A DNA stretch of 64,000 nt from Acetivibrio ethanolgignens (GCF_001461035.1 NZ_LNAM01000153.1:1-64000); one strand, 5' to 3'. Shown: positions 17,730 to 27,445, counted from the first letter of the stretch. Translations and numbers: made by a program. Notes: generated by a model from the sequence alone, not told the origin.

Positions 17730-18440
17730 TTAACCAATTCCCAGATAAGCTCTTTTAATCTGCGGATCCGATGCGATTTTTTTTGCATCACCACTCATTG
17801 TAACTTTTCCATTTTCAATTACATAAGCACGATCAGATGCTGAAAGTGCTATATTTGCATTCTGTTCGATTAACAAAATGGTAACGCCCTGTTTGTTAAT
17901 CTCCTTAATCATATCAAAAATCATTAAAACGAAATTTGGTGCAAGCCCCAATGAAGGTTCATCCAAAAGCAGTAGCTCCGGACTGGACATCAAGGCTCTT
18001 CCTACTGCAAGCATCTGCTGTTCACCGCCGGAAAGCGTTCCCGCCTGCTGTTTATAGCGTTCCTTCAATCTTGGGAACAGATTATAAACTCTGTCGTAAC
18101 CCGTAGCAATCTCACCTTTATTTTTTACAATATAAGCCCCCAACCTTAAATTTTCCTCTACAGTCAACTCCGGGAATACTTCTCGTCCTTCTGGAGAAAT
18201 ACTAATCTTCATCTTCGTCATGGAATGGGTCGGTGCCTGCGTAATTTCTTTTCCATTAAAAACAATCGCGCCCTGCTTTGCTCTCGTTACTCCGATGATT
18301 GAAGTTAAAAGTGTTGTTTTTCCAGCACCATTGCTTCCAATTAAAGAAACAACCTCACCTTTTTCCACTTCCATATTAATTCCCTTCAGAGCGTGAATTG
18401 CACCATAATAGGTATGTAAATCATTAATTTTCAGCATCAT
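17730..18440 (-). CDS. livF: LivF-type ABC ATPase
   Basis: The second cytosolic ATPase of a branched-chain-amino-acid-type importer, about 236 residues. Walker A is GSNGAGKTT, signature LSGGEQQM, Walker B LLLLDEPSLGL. Two adjacent ATGs exist at 18440 and 18437; the first has better spacing from GGGAGGGG. Its start overlaps the end of livG by 17 bases, indicating coupling. Confidence 0.9.
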   Translation of the reverse strand: MMLKINDLHTYYGAIHALKGINMEVEKGEVVSLIGSNGAGKTTLLTSIIGVTRAKQGAIVFNGKEITQAPTHSMTKMKISISPEGREVFPELTVEENLRLGAYIVKNKGEIATGYDRVYNLFPRLKERYKQQAGTLSGGEQQMLAVGRALMSSPELLLLDEPSLGLAPNFVLMIFDMIKEINKQGVTILLIEQNANIALSASDRAYVIENGKVTMSGDAKKIASDPQIKRAYLGIG

Positions 18441-19212
18441 TTTGTACCCCTCCCAAATATGCCTCGATAACCTTCGGATTATTTGCAATTTCAATCGGAA
18501 GCCCCTGAGCAATTGGTTTTCCATGATCAATTACATAAATTCTGTCTGAAATGTTCATAACCACACTCATGTCATGTTCAATCATCAAAATGGTGTATCC
18601 CTGATTTTTCAATTTATTAATAAATTCCATCAATTCTGCGGATTCCTGCGGATTCATTCCCGCAGCTGGTTCATCCAATAAAATCAACTGTGCACCAGTA
18701 GCAATCGCTCTGGTAATTTCAAGCTTCCTCTGCTCTCCATAAGGAAGGTTTGCTGCATAATCATCTCTTCTGGAATCCAGATCGATGGCTTTTAACAATT
18801 GGATTGCTTCCGCTGTTTTCTGGTCTTCCTCTTCCCTGAATTTCTTTGTTCTAAAAATAGAATCCCAAAATCCATACTTTGTTTTAATATGTGCACCAAC
18901 CAGTACATTTTCTATCACTCTTAAGTCCAAAAATAATCGAATATTCTGAAAAGTCCTGGAAATTCCTGCTTCTACAATATGTTTCGGTTTTTTATTTTGA
19001 ATTTCTTCACCTTGGAATACAATGCTTCCTTCATCTACTTCATATACACCTGTCAACATATTAAAGACGGTTGTTTTTCCTGCACCATTAGGGCCGATAA
19101 TACTTATTACTTCTCCACAGTTTACTTCGAAGCTTACATGATCAACTGCGACAATACCACCAAAGCGTTTGGTTATATTTTTTACCTCTAATAATAATTT
19201 TTTCTCAGCCAT
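18424..19212 (-). CDS. livG: LivG-type ABC ATPase
   Basis: The first ATPase of the importer, 262 residues: Walker A GPNGAGKTT, a Q-loop in ISRTFQNIRLF, signature LPYGEQRK (the non-canonical form normal for LivG) and Walker B LILLDEPAAGMNP. It follows livM with a 4-base gap and has GGAGTGATGAG before its ATG. Confidence 0.92.
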   Translation of the reverse strand: MAEKKLLLEVKNITKRFGGIVAVDHVSFEVNCGEVISIIGPNGAGKTTVFNMLTGVYEVDEGSIVFQGEEIQNKKPKHIVEAGISRTFQNIRLFLDLRVIENVLVGAHIKTKYGFWDSIFRTKKFREEEDQKTAEAIQLLKAIDLDSRRDDYAANLPYGEQRKLEITRAIATGAQLILLDEPAAGMNPQESAELMEFINKLKNQGYTILMIEHDMSVVMNISDRIYVIDHGKPIAQGLPIEIANNPKVIEAYLGGVQNDAEN

Positions 19213-19216
19213 CTCA

Positions 19217-20272
19217 TCACTCCTCTGTTTCCTGCCATAATTTCAAAGGTGCATTCTCATCCATTGCATTGATTTTTTCCTGCACATTTTTTGTCAGGCG
19301 ATATGGCAAGGTCGATTTCCATCCCAAAATACCCTGTGGCCGAAACCTCATCATAACGACAAGAATGATTCCATAAAGTACAAATCGATATTCCATCAAA
19401 AAACGGGAAACTTCCGGAAGAGCAATCAAAATGCCTGCACCGACAAACATACCGCGGATAGTCCCCATCCCACCTAAAATAACCACACTGAGAATCATTG
19501 TAGAAACATCAAAGTTAAAGGTATTCGGATCAATATATCCAATCAGACTTGCATATAAGGAACCGCCCAGTGCACAAATACATGCTGAAATAACAAATGC
19601 AAAAATCTTATAGTTTGTAATATTAATCCCCATCATGGTACTTGCCATTTCGTCTCCACGAATTGCCTGCAATGCCCGTCCCAATTTTGAACGAACAATC
19701 GCAAGACAAAATATCGCAACCAAAACTACAAATACTAGTGTTAAATAATACATTCCCTTATTTGAGATTGTAAATGGAACTCCAAACAGGGATGCCTTCG
19801 GAATATTTTTTATTCCGAGGGTACCGTTTGTCACACTGCTCCAGTTCATTGCAACCATTTTTATAATTTCTCCAAATCCAAGGGTAATAATTGAAAGATA
19901 CGTTCCCGACACCCGTAATGTCGGTAATCCAAGTACTACACCAATCAAACCTGCAACTGCCATTCCGCATAGTGTTGCTGCAAAAAAATTCAGCTCAAGC
20001 CTTACTGCACACAAGGATGCTGTATAAGCTCCAATCGCTACGAATCCCGCATGTCCTAAAGATACCAGGCCCGTGTACCCAGTTAACATATTTAACCCCA
20101 TTGCAAAGATTGCATAAATCCCGATTTTCACAATCACTGTCAGCAGATACTGGTTGTTTAAAATAAACGGAAGGGCAAGCAGTACGGCTGTTAAAGCAAG
20201 CGAAATTATTTTTTTATACTTTTCTGTAAAAACTTCAAATTCATGTAAAAAACTTTTATTTTTATTTTTCAT
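19217..20272 (-). CDS. livM: LivM-type ABC permease
   Basis: A 351-residue membrane permease. It has about nine hydrophobic helices, the family stretch LNMLTGYTGLVSLGHAGF near residues 60-77 and the ATPase-contact loop near RALQAIRGDE (about 220-230). The start lies 5 bases downstream of livH. It has a longer, charged N-terminus (about 18 residues) than typical E. coli LivM helix 1. Confidence 0.92.
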   Translation of the reverse strand: MKNKNKSFLHEFEVFTEKYKKIISLALTAVLLALPFILNNQYLLTVIVKIGIYAIFAMGLNMLTGYTGLVSLGHAGFVAIGAYTASLCAVRLELNFFAATLCGMAVAGLIGVVLGLPTLRVSGTYLSIITLGFGEIIKMVAMNWSSVTNGTLGIKNIPKASLFGVPFTISNKGMYYLTLVFVVLVAIFCLAIVRSKLGRALQAIRGDEMASTMMGINITNYKIFAFVISACICALGGSLYASLIGYIDPNTFNFDVSTMILSVVILGGMGTIRGMFVGAGILIALPEVSRFLMEYRFVLYGIILVVMMRFRPQGILGWKSTLPYRLTKNVQEKINAMDENAPLKLWQETEE

Positions 20273-20277
20273 TGACC

Positions 20278-21153
20278 TTACACCTTTGTAATTCCTTTCC
20301 GTCCAAAGAGACCACGAGGTCTTACAATCAGAACAATAATTAAAATTACAAATGCAATGGAATCACGGTAAGTAGAGCCTAAAAAGGTAGCCGCCATACT
20401 TTCTGATACTCCGATAATCAGACCTCCCAAAAGTGCTCCCGGTAAACTTCCGATTCCTCCAAGCACTGCTGCTGCGAATGCTTTTAAACCAGCCATAAAT
20501 CCCATATTCGGATATACAATCTGATAGTACCCGCCCACCAACACACCTGCAATTGTTGCAGAAATCCCTGCCAGGAAGAAAGTAAAAGAAATTACAAAAT
20601 TTACATTCACACCCATCATATTTGCTGCTTTTGCATTCTGTTCACTTGCACGCATTGCCAAACCAATTTTTGTCTTATATACGATGAACACCAGGAGCAG
20701 CATGAGGCTTAAGGATACTACACACATTATAATCTGTGTGTAAGAAATCGTGATGCTCCCAAGTTGAACAGCTCCCTGTCTAAATAATTTCGGAAAGCTT
20801 CTTTTTTCCGAACCTAGAAAAACAATCATCAGGTTTGTTACGATATTTGAAATACCAATTGTAGTAATCAAAGAAGCAATCGGCAAAGATTTCTTTTTTC
20901 GTAACGGCTCAAGTGCCATTTTATCAATGGTAACCCCCAAGATTCCAGTTAAAATCATACTGGCTAAAATTCCTGGAACAATCCCAAATTTCATTCCGAT
21001 AAACACCATAGCCATCTCAGCACCGAAAGCGTAAATTGCACCATGGGAAAAGTTAACCAGTCTTAAAATACCAAATACCAATGAATAACCAACTGCAATT
21101 AGGGCATATCCCATTCCCAGAGCCAAACCATTAAAAAATTGTTGTATTAACAT
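20278..21153 (-). CDS. livH: LivH-type ABC permease
   Basis: A 291-residue membrane permease with the typical start FFNGLALGMGYALIAVGYSLVFGILRLVNFSHG and the AMRASEQN loop (about 170-177) that contacts the ATPases. It pairs with LivM and lies 67 bases downstream of the binding protein gene. AAAGGATATCTC precedes the ATG. Confidence 0.92.
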   Translation of the reverse strand: MLIQQFFNGLALGMGYALIAVGYSLVFGILRLVNFSHGAIYAFGAEMAMVFIGMKFGIVPGILASMILTGILGVTIDKMALEPLRKKKSLPIASLITTIGISNIVTNLMIVFLGSEKRSFPKLFRQGAVQLGSITISYTQIIMCVVSLSLMLLLVFIVYKTKIGLAMRASEQNAKAANMMGVNVNFVISFTFFLAGISATIAGVLVGGYYQIVYPNMGFMAGLKAFAAAVLGGIGSLPGALLGGLIIGVSESMAATFLGSTYRDSIAFVILIIVLIVRPRGLFGRKGITKV

Positions 21154-21220
21154 GAGATATCCTTTCTCCTGGCATCTTACAAAAGATACCCGGTTTTCAA
21201 CTTACTTCTTTTGCATCAGA

Positions 21221-22378
21221 TCAATTCATTTTTACAAATTTTCCATTTTGAATTGTTACTTTTACGAATTCCTTATCGACGTCACCAATGGAGTCAAATT
21301 TTGTAAATCCTGTTACGCCTTCGTATTCGATTTCATATAATTTAGCCTTCACTACTTCGGAGTCTGTGGAGCCTGTTTCCTCAATTGCTGTTAAGAGCAT
21401 TCCCACAGAATCATAAGCCTGGGAGGTTAATGCAGATGGTGCTGAGCCATATTCTGCGGTATAAGCTTCTACATAATTTCTTACATTCTCATCTTCTGAT
21501 TCAGAGAAGAAGATTACCGGGAACCGAACACCTTCAACTGCTTCTCCGCCAAGTTCAATCAACTGCTGGCTATAAGCATTGGAGAATGCAACAATTTCTA
21601 TTTCCGGGTTAATCTGTTTGTACTGTTTTGCAACCGGTGCAACTAAGTTGTACATCCCACAGCAAATTACAACATCTGCACCTGCTTCATCAAGCTTTGT
21701 AATGGCTGATGTATAATCATCCGATCCTTCCATAACCTCTTCATGAGCAACTACCTTCGCCTCTGCATCACCGCTGTCTGCAATCAAGCCTTTTACGATT
21801 TCTGCTGTATTGGTTCCCCAGTCTGTCATGATAGAGATAATGCCTATGTTCTTTTTTTCTAAATCGTTAATTGCAATATCTACAGATGCTGCACCTTCTT
21901 TTGCAATAACTGTATTGTTCCTGAAAATGTAATCACCGATTCCTGAATAGTCCGCATGAGAAGAGGATGGAGAGATTTCAATAATCTGATTTTCCTGATA
22001 AATCGGAGCGGCTGTCATACATACGCCCGATGCGAAATGTCCAATTACACCTGCTACTTTTTTATCAGAAACAATTTTCTGTGCAATTGTAGTTGCTTCT
22101 TCTGACGTGTTCTTGTCATCAAATTTTACGATTTCAATCTGTTTTCCTAATACTCCACCCTTTTCATTCCATTCCTTTGCCATTAATTCTGCTGCATTTG
22201 CAAATCCTATGCCGTATTCTGCGTTATCTCCGGTCATCGGTCCTGCCACTGCAATTTGAATCGTTTCTCCTGAATTTCTTTCCGAAGATCCCTCTTCCTT
22301 TTCTGTTTCTCCGCATCCGGACAGACAGCTAATCACCAGAGCTGTCGTAAGCACTGCACTTAAAAGTTTCTTTTTCAT
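21221..22378 (-). CDS. livK: LivK/LivJ-type substrate-binding lipoprotein
   Basis: A 385-residue lipoprotein with lipobox CLSGC and a Glu/Ser-rich tether, followed by a two-lobed type I periplasmic-binding fold that starts QIAVAGPMTGDNAEYG. It captures the solute for LivHMGF. It leads an eight-gene transcription unit with dhaK, dhaL and the ATC-hydrolase-family gene, so its ligand may be something other than leucine or valine. The promoter TTGAAA-N18-TATAAT lies 39 bases upstream; AAAGGAAAT precedes the ATG. Confidence 0.88.
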   Translation of the reverse strand: MKKKLLSAVLTTALVISCLSGCGETEKEEGSSERNSGETIQIAVAGPMTGDNAEYGIGFANAAELMAKEWNEKGGVLGKQIEIVKFDDKNTSEEATTIAQKIVSDKKVAGVIGHFASGVCMTAAPIYQENQIIEISPSSSHADYSGIGDYIFRNNTVIAKEGAASVDIAINDLEKKNIGIISIMTDWGTNTAEIVKGLIADSGDAEAKVVAHEEVMEGSDDYTSAITKLDEAGADVVICCGMYNLVAPVAKQYKQINPEIEIVAFSNAYSQQLIELGGEAVEGVRFPVIFFSESEDENVRNYVEAYTAEYGSAPSALTSQAYDSVGMLLTAIEETGSTDSEVVKAKLYEIEYEGVTGFTKFDSIGDVDKEFVKVTIQNGKFVKMN

Positions 22379-22416
22379 AGTTTTTTATTTCCTTTCTTAC
22401 GTATTTTGATAATTGA

Positions 22417-22446
22417 ATTATAGCATTCTATTTATTAAGTTTTCAA
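22417..22446 (-). promoter_or_regulatory. Sigma-A promoter of the liv-dha operon
   Basis: On the minus strand TTGAAA (22446-22441), 18 bases, TATAAT (22422-22417), 39 bases ahead of livK. It is near-consensus for sigma-A, agreeing with a regulator that lacks the sigma-54-activating motifs. Confidence 0.75.
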
Positions 22447-22557
22447 TCTGTTTTATGCATTTTGTATATTTTCGTTACTTTATTATATTATTTTTTAAGC
22501 TTTTATTACAAAAATATTTGGTTTTTATGCATAACTCACAACATTTCCATATACTAT

Positions 22558-22574
22558 TGTTTCATTCTGAAACA
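22558..22574. promoter_or_regulatory. Perfect palindrome, candidate operator for the Fis-type regulator
   Basis: TGTTTCATTCTGAAACA is two 7-base arms around TTC, with TGT...ACA ends as used by Fis-HTH activators. It lies about 112 bases upstream of the liv-dha -35 box and about 120 bases upstream of the peptide gene on the other strand, so it could act on either. The rest of 22,447-22,697 is AT-rich and has no gene. Confidence 0.5.
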
Positions 22575-22697
22575 TTTCATTTTTTAACAATATGTGAATT
22601 CCATCTTAAGCAGCAAAAAGGACGATCCTCCCTCACTTCTTTTTTAAGTATGGAAAATACTGTAATTTTATGTTATATTATACATAGCGAGGGTTTT

Positions 22698-22874
22698 ATG
22701 TTGGCAGCTGCAACAGAAAAGAAGCGTTTGCAAGACTGGAGCAGTTACGCAGGAAAGAAAAAGTTCATTGATGCCGGATCGAAAAATAATATTGCATTGT
22801 CTAAGACGGCGAATGGGACATTACAATGCAGTGTTATTGATCCGTTTGGTATTTGCTTTACTATGTTATGTTAA
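22698..22874 (+). CDS. 58-residue Cys-containing peptide, possible exported peptide precursor
   Basis: A short gene with GAGGG 5 bases before its ATG and a TATATT-type -10 about 25 bases upstream. The product is charged and hydrophilic for about 25 residues (EKKRLQDW, GKKKF). It ends in a hydrophobic, Ser/Thr/Cys-bearing tail with three cysteines (C-x8-C-x4-C) whose last residue is Cys. It lies 9 bases ahead of two ABC exporter genes. That layout (leader plus Cys-rich core plus exporter) is what a ribosomal peptide would show, but no modification enzyme is present and it matches no family known to me; it could be a chance or decayed frame. Confidence 0.45.
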   Translation: MLAAATEKKRLQDWSSYAGKKKFIDAGSKNNIALSKTANGTLQCSVIDPFGICFTMLC

Positions 22875-22883
22875 TAAAGGGGA

Positions 22884-24689
22884 ATGGTTTTGAAAACAGA
22901 TAAAAGATATACCGCTTGGGAAATGGCAGCTTTCTTTTTGTCAAAGATATGGGAGAACAATCGAAAACTTTTGATTATTTCATTGCTTCAAATTCCGATT
23001 TTGGTATTCTCGCCTTATCTCAATCTGCTTATGCAGAAGTTAATTATTAAGGGAATTACGGAACATTATGAAATTCTTAGCTTTCTCTTAGTTATCATAA
23101 TAGGATATACGGTATTGATTGTGGTACAGGCATTGTCGGAATGGCTGGCGGGACGTTCCGAATGGTACAATCGAGTTTTAGTCAACACCTTGTTAAAGTT
23201 TATTGATGAAAAAACATTAAATTCGGATTACATAAATATAGAAAGTGCTATTGGCCAGGAAAAACGTCAAAAAGCGTTAAATTCGGTATATAACGGTGGT
23301 CAACGGCTATTTTCGGTATGCGTTTCTTTAGCGGTTAATTTTTCGGGCTTTCTTCTTTATGGAATTACCGTATGCTCTTATAAAGAGGAGCTTTTTGTAA
23401 TTGTTGTTATTACTGCACTTTTAGGATATTTTTTTACTACAGGGCAGCATAAATATGAGCAGAATCAAAAGGATGGGATAGCAAAAGAAGACAGAAAATT
23501 AAAGTATTTGGAAGCGGAATCGGTTTCTACAAGGGCGGGGAGAGAAATTCGCCTTTATCAAATGCAGGATATGCTACTAGGAATCTATCATAAAGCTGTT
23601 ATGGGAAGACTCAATATAGAAGAACGGATTGCTAAAGGTAGGCTATTTGCTGATATGAAAATTCATTTTATATCTTTGTTAAGAAATAGCTGTGCTTATG
23701 TTTTTCTAATTATTATGGTAGATAAGAGAGAAATTCGGGTAGAAGATTTTGTACTTTTAATTGGTATGGTATCAGGATTATCTGCATGGATTTCCAATTT
23801 TATGATGAATTTTGCCGATTTACGCAAAATGTTTCTATTTTTTCAGGACTTTTTTGAATATATTGAGATGTCTGATGAATACGATAATTTAGCGGAAGAG
23901 CAAAGAATGAAATCCTCATTTTGTGTCAGGTTTAAGGATGTATGTTTTTCTTATAATGGTTTAGAGGAGGACACCTTACATCATATTAATCTTACCATTC
24001 ATTCCGGTGAAAAATTAGCACTTGTCGGAAACAATGGAGCAGGAAAAACGACATTGGTTAAGCTTATGACGGGGCTTTACAGACCTACAAGAGGTCAGAT
24101 TTTAGTCAATGATATCGACATTTCAAAATATAGCAAGGAAGAATATTATAAATGTCTTTCTGCCGTTTTTCAGGAGATTTTAATTTTGCCTGTCAGTATT
24201 GCACAGAATATATCTTCGAGAACAGTTGAAAAGACGGATATTGATAAAGTGCTTCATTGCCTGAAAAGAGTAAATTTGGCAGAACGGATGGAAGCGCTGC
24301 CGAAGTCTTTAGATACTTTACTTAACACGCAGGTAAGAAGTGAAGCTATTGATTTATCCGGCGGAGAGGGACAGCGTTTAATGATTGCAAAGGCTTTCTA
24401 TAAAGATAGTAATTTTATTGTTTTAGATGAACCTACCGCAGCACTGGATCCGATTGCTGAGAGCAAAATTTATGAGGAATATAATCGTTTGGCAGACACT
24501 AAAACATCGTTGTTTATCTCTCATCGTCTTGCCAGCACTCGTTTTTGTGACCGAATCATTCTGCTTGATGGTGGCAGAATCGTAGAGGAGGGGAACCATA
24601 GCTTTCTCTTAGAACAAAAAGGATTGTATTACAGAATGTTTACAGAGCAAAGTAAATATTATAGAGAGGATGAGATTTCCGGTTTATGA
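22884..24689 (+). CDS. ABC exporter half-transporter 1
   Basis: A 601-residue half-transporter with a six-helix membrane domain (about 1-320) and an ATPase domain with Walker A GNNGAGKTT, signature LSGGEGQR, Walker B FIVLDEPTAALD and switch His in SHR. There is no N-terminal C39 peptidase domain. It overlaps the next ABC gene by 4 bases (ATGA), so the two are probably a heterodimer. GGGGA precedes the ATG. The upstream 58-codon gene suggests a peptide cargo; lipid or drug export is an alternative. Confidence 0.85.
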   Translation: MVLKTDKRYTAWEMAAFFLSKIWENNRKLLIISLLQIPILVFSPYLNLLMQKLIIKGITEHYEILSFLLVIIIGYTVLIVVQALSEWLAGRSEWYNRVLVNTLLKFIDEKTLNSDYINIESAIGQEKRQKALNSVYNGGQRLFSVCVSLAVNFSGFLLYGITVCSYKEELFVIVVITALLGYFFTTGQHKYEQNQKDGIAKEDRKLKYLEAESVSTRAGREIRLYQMQDMLLGIYHKAVMGRLNIEERIAKGRLFADMKIHFISLLRNSCAYVFLIIMVDKREIRVEDFVLLIGMVSGLSAWISNFMMNFADLRKMFLFFQDFFEYIEMSDEYDNLAEEQRMKSSFCVRFKDVCFSYNGLEEDTLHHINLTIHSGEKLALVGNNGAGKTTLVKLMTGLYRPTRGQILVNDIDISKYSKEEYYKCLSAVFQEILILPVSIAQNISSRTVEKTDIDKVLHCLKRVNLAERMEALPKSLDTLLNTQVRSEAIDLSGGEGQRLMIAKAFYKDSNFIVLDEPTAALDPIAESKIYEEYNRLADTKTSLFISHRLASTRFCDRIILLDGGRIVEEGNHSFLLEQKGLYYRMFTEQSKYYREDEISGL

Positions 24690-26527
24690 ATATTACGATA
24701 AGAACAATAAAAATGATACAAAAACAAGTACCGCTTCTGCTTCCTTTAACGTTGATTTATTCTCTTTTTTTCATAATGAAACCATTCGTTATTTTTCAGT
24801 TTTCAGGGATGATTGTAAACGAGTTATATGAAAGTAGAGAATTAAGAAAGGTATTCATCACTGTCGGAATATTTGTTTTAGTAGTGCTTGTGAATGATTT
24901 GATAATTGCTTTTCTTGCTGGCAGAAAAAATGTTTTAATTGCTACATTGACATATAAACAGGATCTCATGCTTGCGAAAACGGCAATGAATATAGATTAT
25001 GATAAGCTGGAAAACAGTGATATACAGACACTTTTAGAAAATATAAAGCAAAGTAAATTTCAGCGTGGGGATTTTTTCTTAACAGAAATTCATTTGATCG
25101 AAAAGTTTCTCATAGGCATTTTTACAATAACGGCAGCACTGATTCAGATTCCGAAAATCATATTGATTGATACGAGTGTTCTTGGGATTCCTTCTTTGGT
25201 AATGACAATGATGCTCTTTGCTTTATTTAGTATTTTATCATGGTTATCCATTCTATCTGCTAAAAATAGTATCCGTCACAGTAAGAATATTTTTGCCAGA
25301 TTTGGAGAGGTGGCGGGAGTTAATCGGATTTTTGGCTTTTATCGTAAAGAAATTTTTCAGAATTATCGATATGGAAAAGATATTCGTATTTTTGGAGAAC
25401 AGGAACTTATCAATCATGAATTTGATGAATGCAAAAATACAGTAAGAAAATTTATGGAGGGATTGGGAGATGAAGAAGGTAGGTTCCGTGTCAAGAATAC
25501 AATCATTACAACATCGGTGATTGGGATTGTTTATCTGTTTGTCGGGCTTGAGGCTTATTATGGAATGATTCGTATTGGCGATGTTGTAAAATATGTGGGA
25601 ATCATCTCGCAGTTTCTGATTGGAATTAATGATAATGTTCGTGCAGTTATTGATTTGGAGTTAAACAGAAAATTTCTTGAACAGTATTATAAATTTCTTG
25701 ATATGAATGGTGAACATAATAAAAATAACTTTTCCATAAATACAATTAAGGAAGTGTTAAATAGCGACTTTGAAATAGAGTTTCATGATGTTTCTTTTCA
25801 ATATCCGAATGCTGAAAAATGGGCAATTCGCAATCTTTCTTTCCGTATGAGAAAGGGAGAGCATATAGGGGTTGTCGGGGAGAACGGTTCGGGAAAAACA
25901 ACCTGTATTCGTCTTTTATGCCGCCTTTATAAACCGACAAGTGGAATGATAACAATCAATGGAATTGATATTCAGACTTATCCGTTTGAGGATTATGTTC
26001 ATCTGCTTTCTGTGGTTTTTCAGGATTTTAAACTCTTTTCTATTAAACTTTCTGAAAATCTTACCGTAAGTGATAATGTAGATAGAAAGAAAGTCATGGA
26101 GGTATTAGAAGATACCGATATGTTATCCCGTATTAATTCCATGCAGGGCGGAATAGATACTTATTTATATTATGATTTCTCCTCAAACGGAGTTGAATTG
26201 TCCGGTGGAGAAGCACAAAAAATTGCGATAGCAAAAGCATTATATAAGAACGCACCGTTGTTTATTATGGACGAGCCGACTGCTGCACTTGATGCTATGG
26301 CAGAAGCTGAAATATATAGAGGGTTTCATACGATGATGGTAGATAAAACCTTCCTTGTTATTTCACATAGATTATCGAGTTGTATCTTCTGTGACCGTAT
26401 TTTAGTATTTTGCGAGGGGGAATTGGTAGAGAATGGAAGTCACACTCAATTATTATTGGAAGAAGGAATATATAAAAAATTGTGGCATGCTCAGGCTGAA
26501 AATTATAAAGAGAGGGTAACTATTTAG
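24686..26527 (+). CDS. ABC exporter half-transporter 2
   Basis: A 613-residue half-transporter, translationally coupled to the first. It has a membrane domain of about 330 residues, then Walker A GENGSGKTT, signature LSGGEAQK and Walker B LFIMDEPTAALD. Both ATPase domains look catalytically competent. The 150 bases after its stop hold no gene, and the IS66 remnant begins there, so any further operon genes may have been lost. Confidence 0.85.
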   Translation: MNITIRTIKMIQKQVPLLLPLTLIYSLFFIMKPFVIFQFSGMIVNELYESRELRKVFITVGIFVLVVLVNDLIIAFLAGRKNVLIATLTYKQDLMLAKTAMNIDYDKLENSDIQTLLENIKQSKFQRGDFFLTEIHLIEKFLIGIFTITAALIQIPKIILIDTSVLGIPSLVMTMMLFALFSILSWLSILSAKNSIRHSKNIFARFGEVAGVNRIFGFYRKEIFQNYRYGKDIRIFGEQELINHEFDECKNTVRKFMEGLGDEEGRFRVKNTIITTSVIGIVYLFVGLEAYYGMIRIGDVVKYVGIISQFLIGINDNVRAVIDLELNRKFLEQYYKFLDMNGEHNKNNFSINTIKEVLNSDFEIEFHDVSFQYPNAEKWAIRNLSFRMRKGEHIGVVGENGSGKTTCIRLLCRLYKPTSGMITINGIDIQTYPFEDYVHLLSVVFQDFKLFSIKLSENLTVSDNVDRKKVMEVLEDTDMLSRINSMQGGIDTYLYYDFSSNGVELSGGEAQKIAIAKALYKNAPLFIMDEPTAALDAMAEAEIYRGFHTMMVDKTFLVISHRLSSCIFCDRILVFCEGELVENGSHTQLLLEEGIYKKLWHAQAENYKERVTI

Positions 26528-26678
26528 TCTATATCGTTGTATTAAACTATACTTAATTAATCATCTTGTATAAAAAATTAAGGATAACTGCAAAAGTAGA
26601 CAAGATTGTTAGCCGTACATTAATGGACGTCAAAAATTGGGGATATTGTTTTTGGTTCAAACTTTTAAAAGTTCATCT

Positions 26679-27445
26679 GTAAGCGTCAAGTCAAGCACGC
26701 CTACCAAACCTCTTTGTATAGATATATAATCCTCTCCATAGGAGGTATTTATAAATGCGAACAAGAAAAACCAAAGAAGAGAAATTCAGATTAATAGCCG
26801 ATTACAAGGCAAGTGGTCTGTCAATGGCTAAATGGTGCGATGCTAATGGCATTCCTGCTTCAACATTAGCCGGCTGGCTTCGTGGTAAAAATACTAATAC
26901 CACAAAGCCTAAAAACAAAGCCAAATTTGTTGAAGTATTATTTTGGATTACTTGAAAATACTTTGAGGGTGGTGAGCCAGCTTAATGTTTGAATACAGCG
27001 ATTATAAAATCATTCTCTGCTGTGGAGCCACTGACATGAGAAAAAGTTAAAGGCTGGAAAACATAACATTATGTGGATGTCTGGTTCATGCAAAGAGAAA
27101 ATTCCACGAGGCATTGATAGCAAGTCCTGATAATGAGATTGCAAAGAAGGGAGAAAACTACATTCTTAAACTTTTTGCCGTAGAAGACTTTGCTGATAAA
27201 GAACAGAGCAGAATAAATCCAGAGCTATATTTGATGAATTTTATGAAATCCAGCTAAGTAACAATCTTGCTGAGCAAAGTGTGAAACCATTTGTGATAGG
27301 CCTGAAAAACTGACTGTTTTCCAATACTGCCAATGGAGCAACATCATCAACCATCATATATAGTATCATACAGACAGGCATAGCTAATGATCTGATACCC
27401 CAGAAGTATCCGGAGTTTTCTATGCGTGCTTGAATTGACGCTTAC
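26679..27445 (+). mobile_element. IS66-family remnant, internally deleted, both inverted repeats kept
   Basis: Terminal repeats starting GTAAGCGTCAA lie at 26679-26700 and, inverted, at 27424-27445, identical at 21 of 22 positions; a further GTTCAT/ATGAAC pair extends the symmetry outward. Inside are a TnpA-like frame, the start of TnpB (from 26985: MFEYSDYKIILCCGATDMRKS, then stop) and two TnpC pieces (HAKRKFHEALIASPD near 27,100; NNLAEQSVKPFVIG near 27,250) with stops. At 767 bases it is about a third of a full IS66. No matching target duplication is seen. It could still be moved by a related transposase. Confidence 0.85.
26755..26955 (+). pseudogene. IS66 accessory TnpA-like protein, truncated
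   Basis: A 66-residue frame with an HTH of the IS66 first-orf type: TKEEKFRLIADYKASGLSMAKWC, then PASTLAGWLRG. After KFVEVL it ends in FWIT and a stop where the family continues, so the end is damaged. AGGAGG precedes the ATG. Confidence 0.7.

Noticed and set aside
22698-22874. Definite lanthipeptide or sactipeptide precursor
   Set aside because: No LanM, radical SAM or protease gene is near, and no known leader motif is seen. It is kept only as a candidate peptide.
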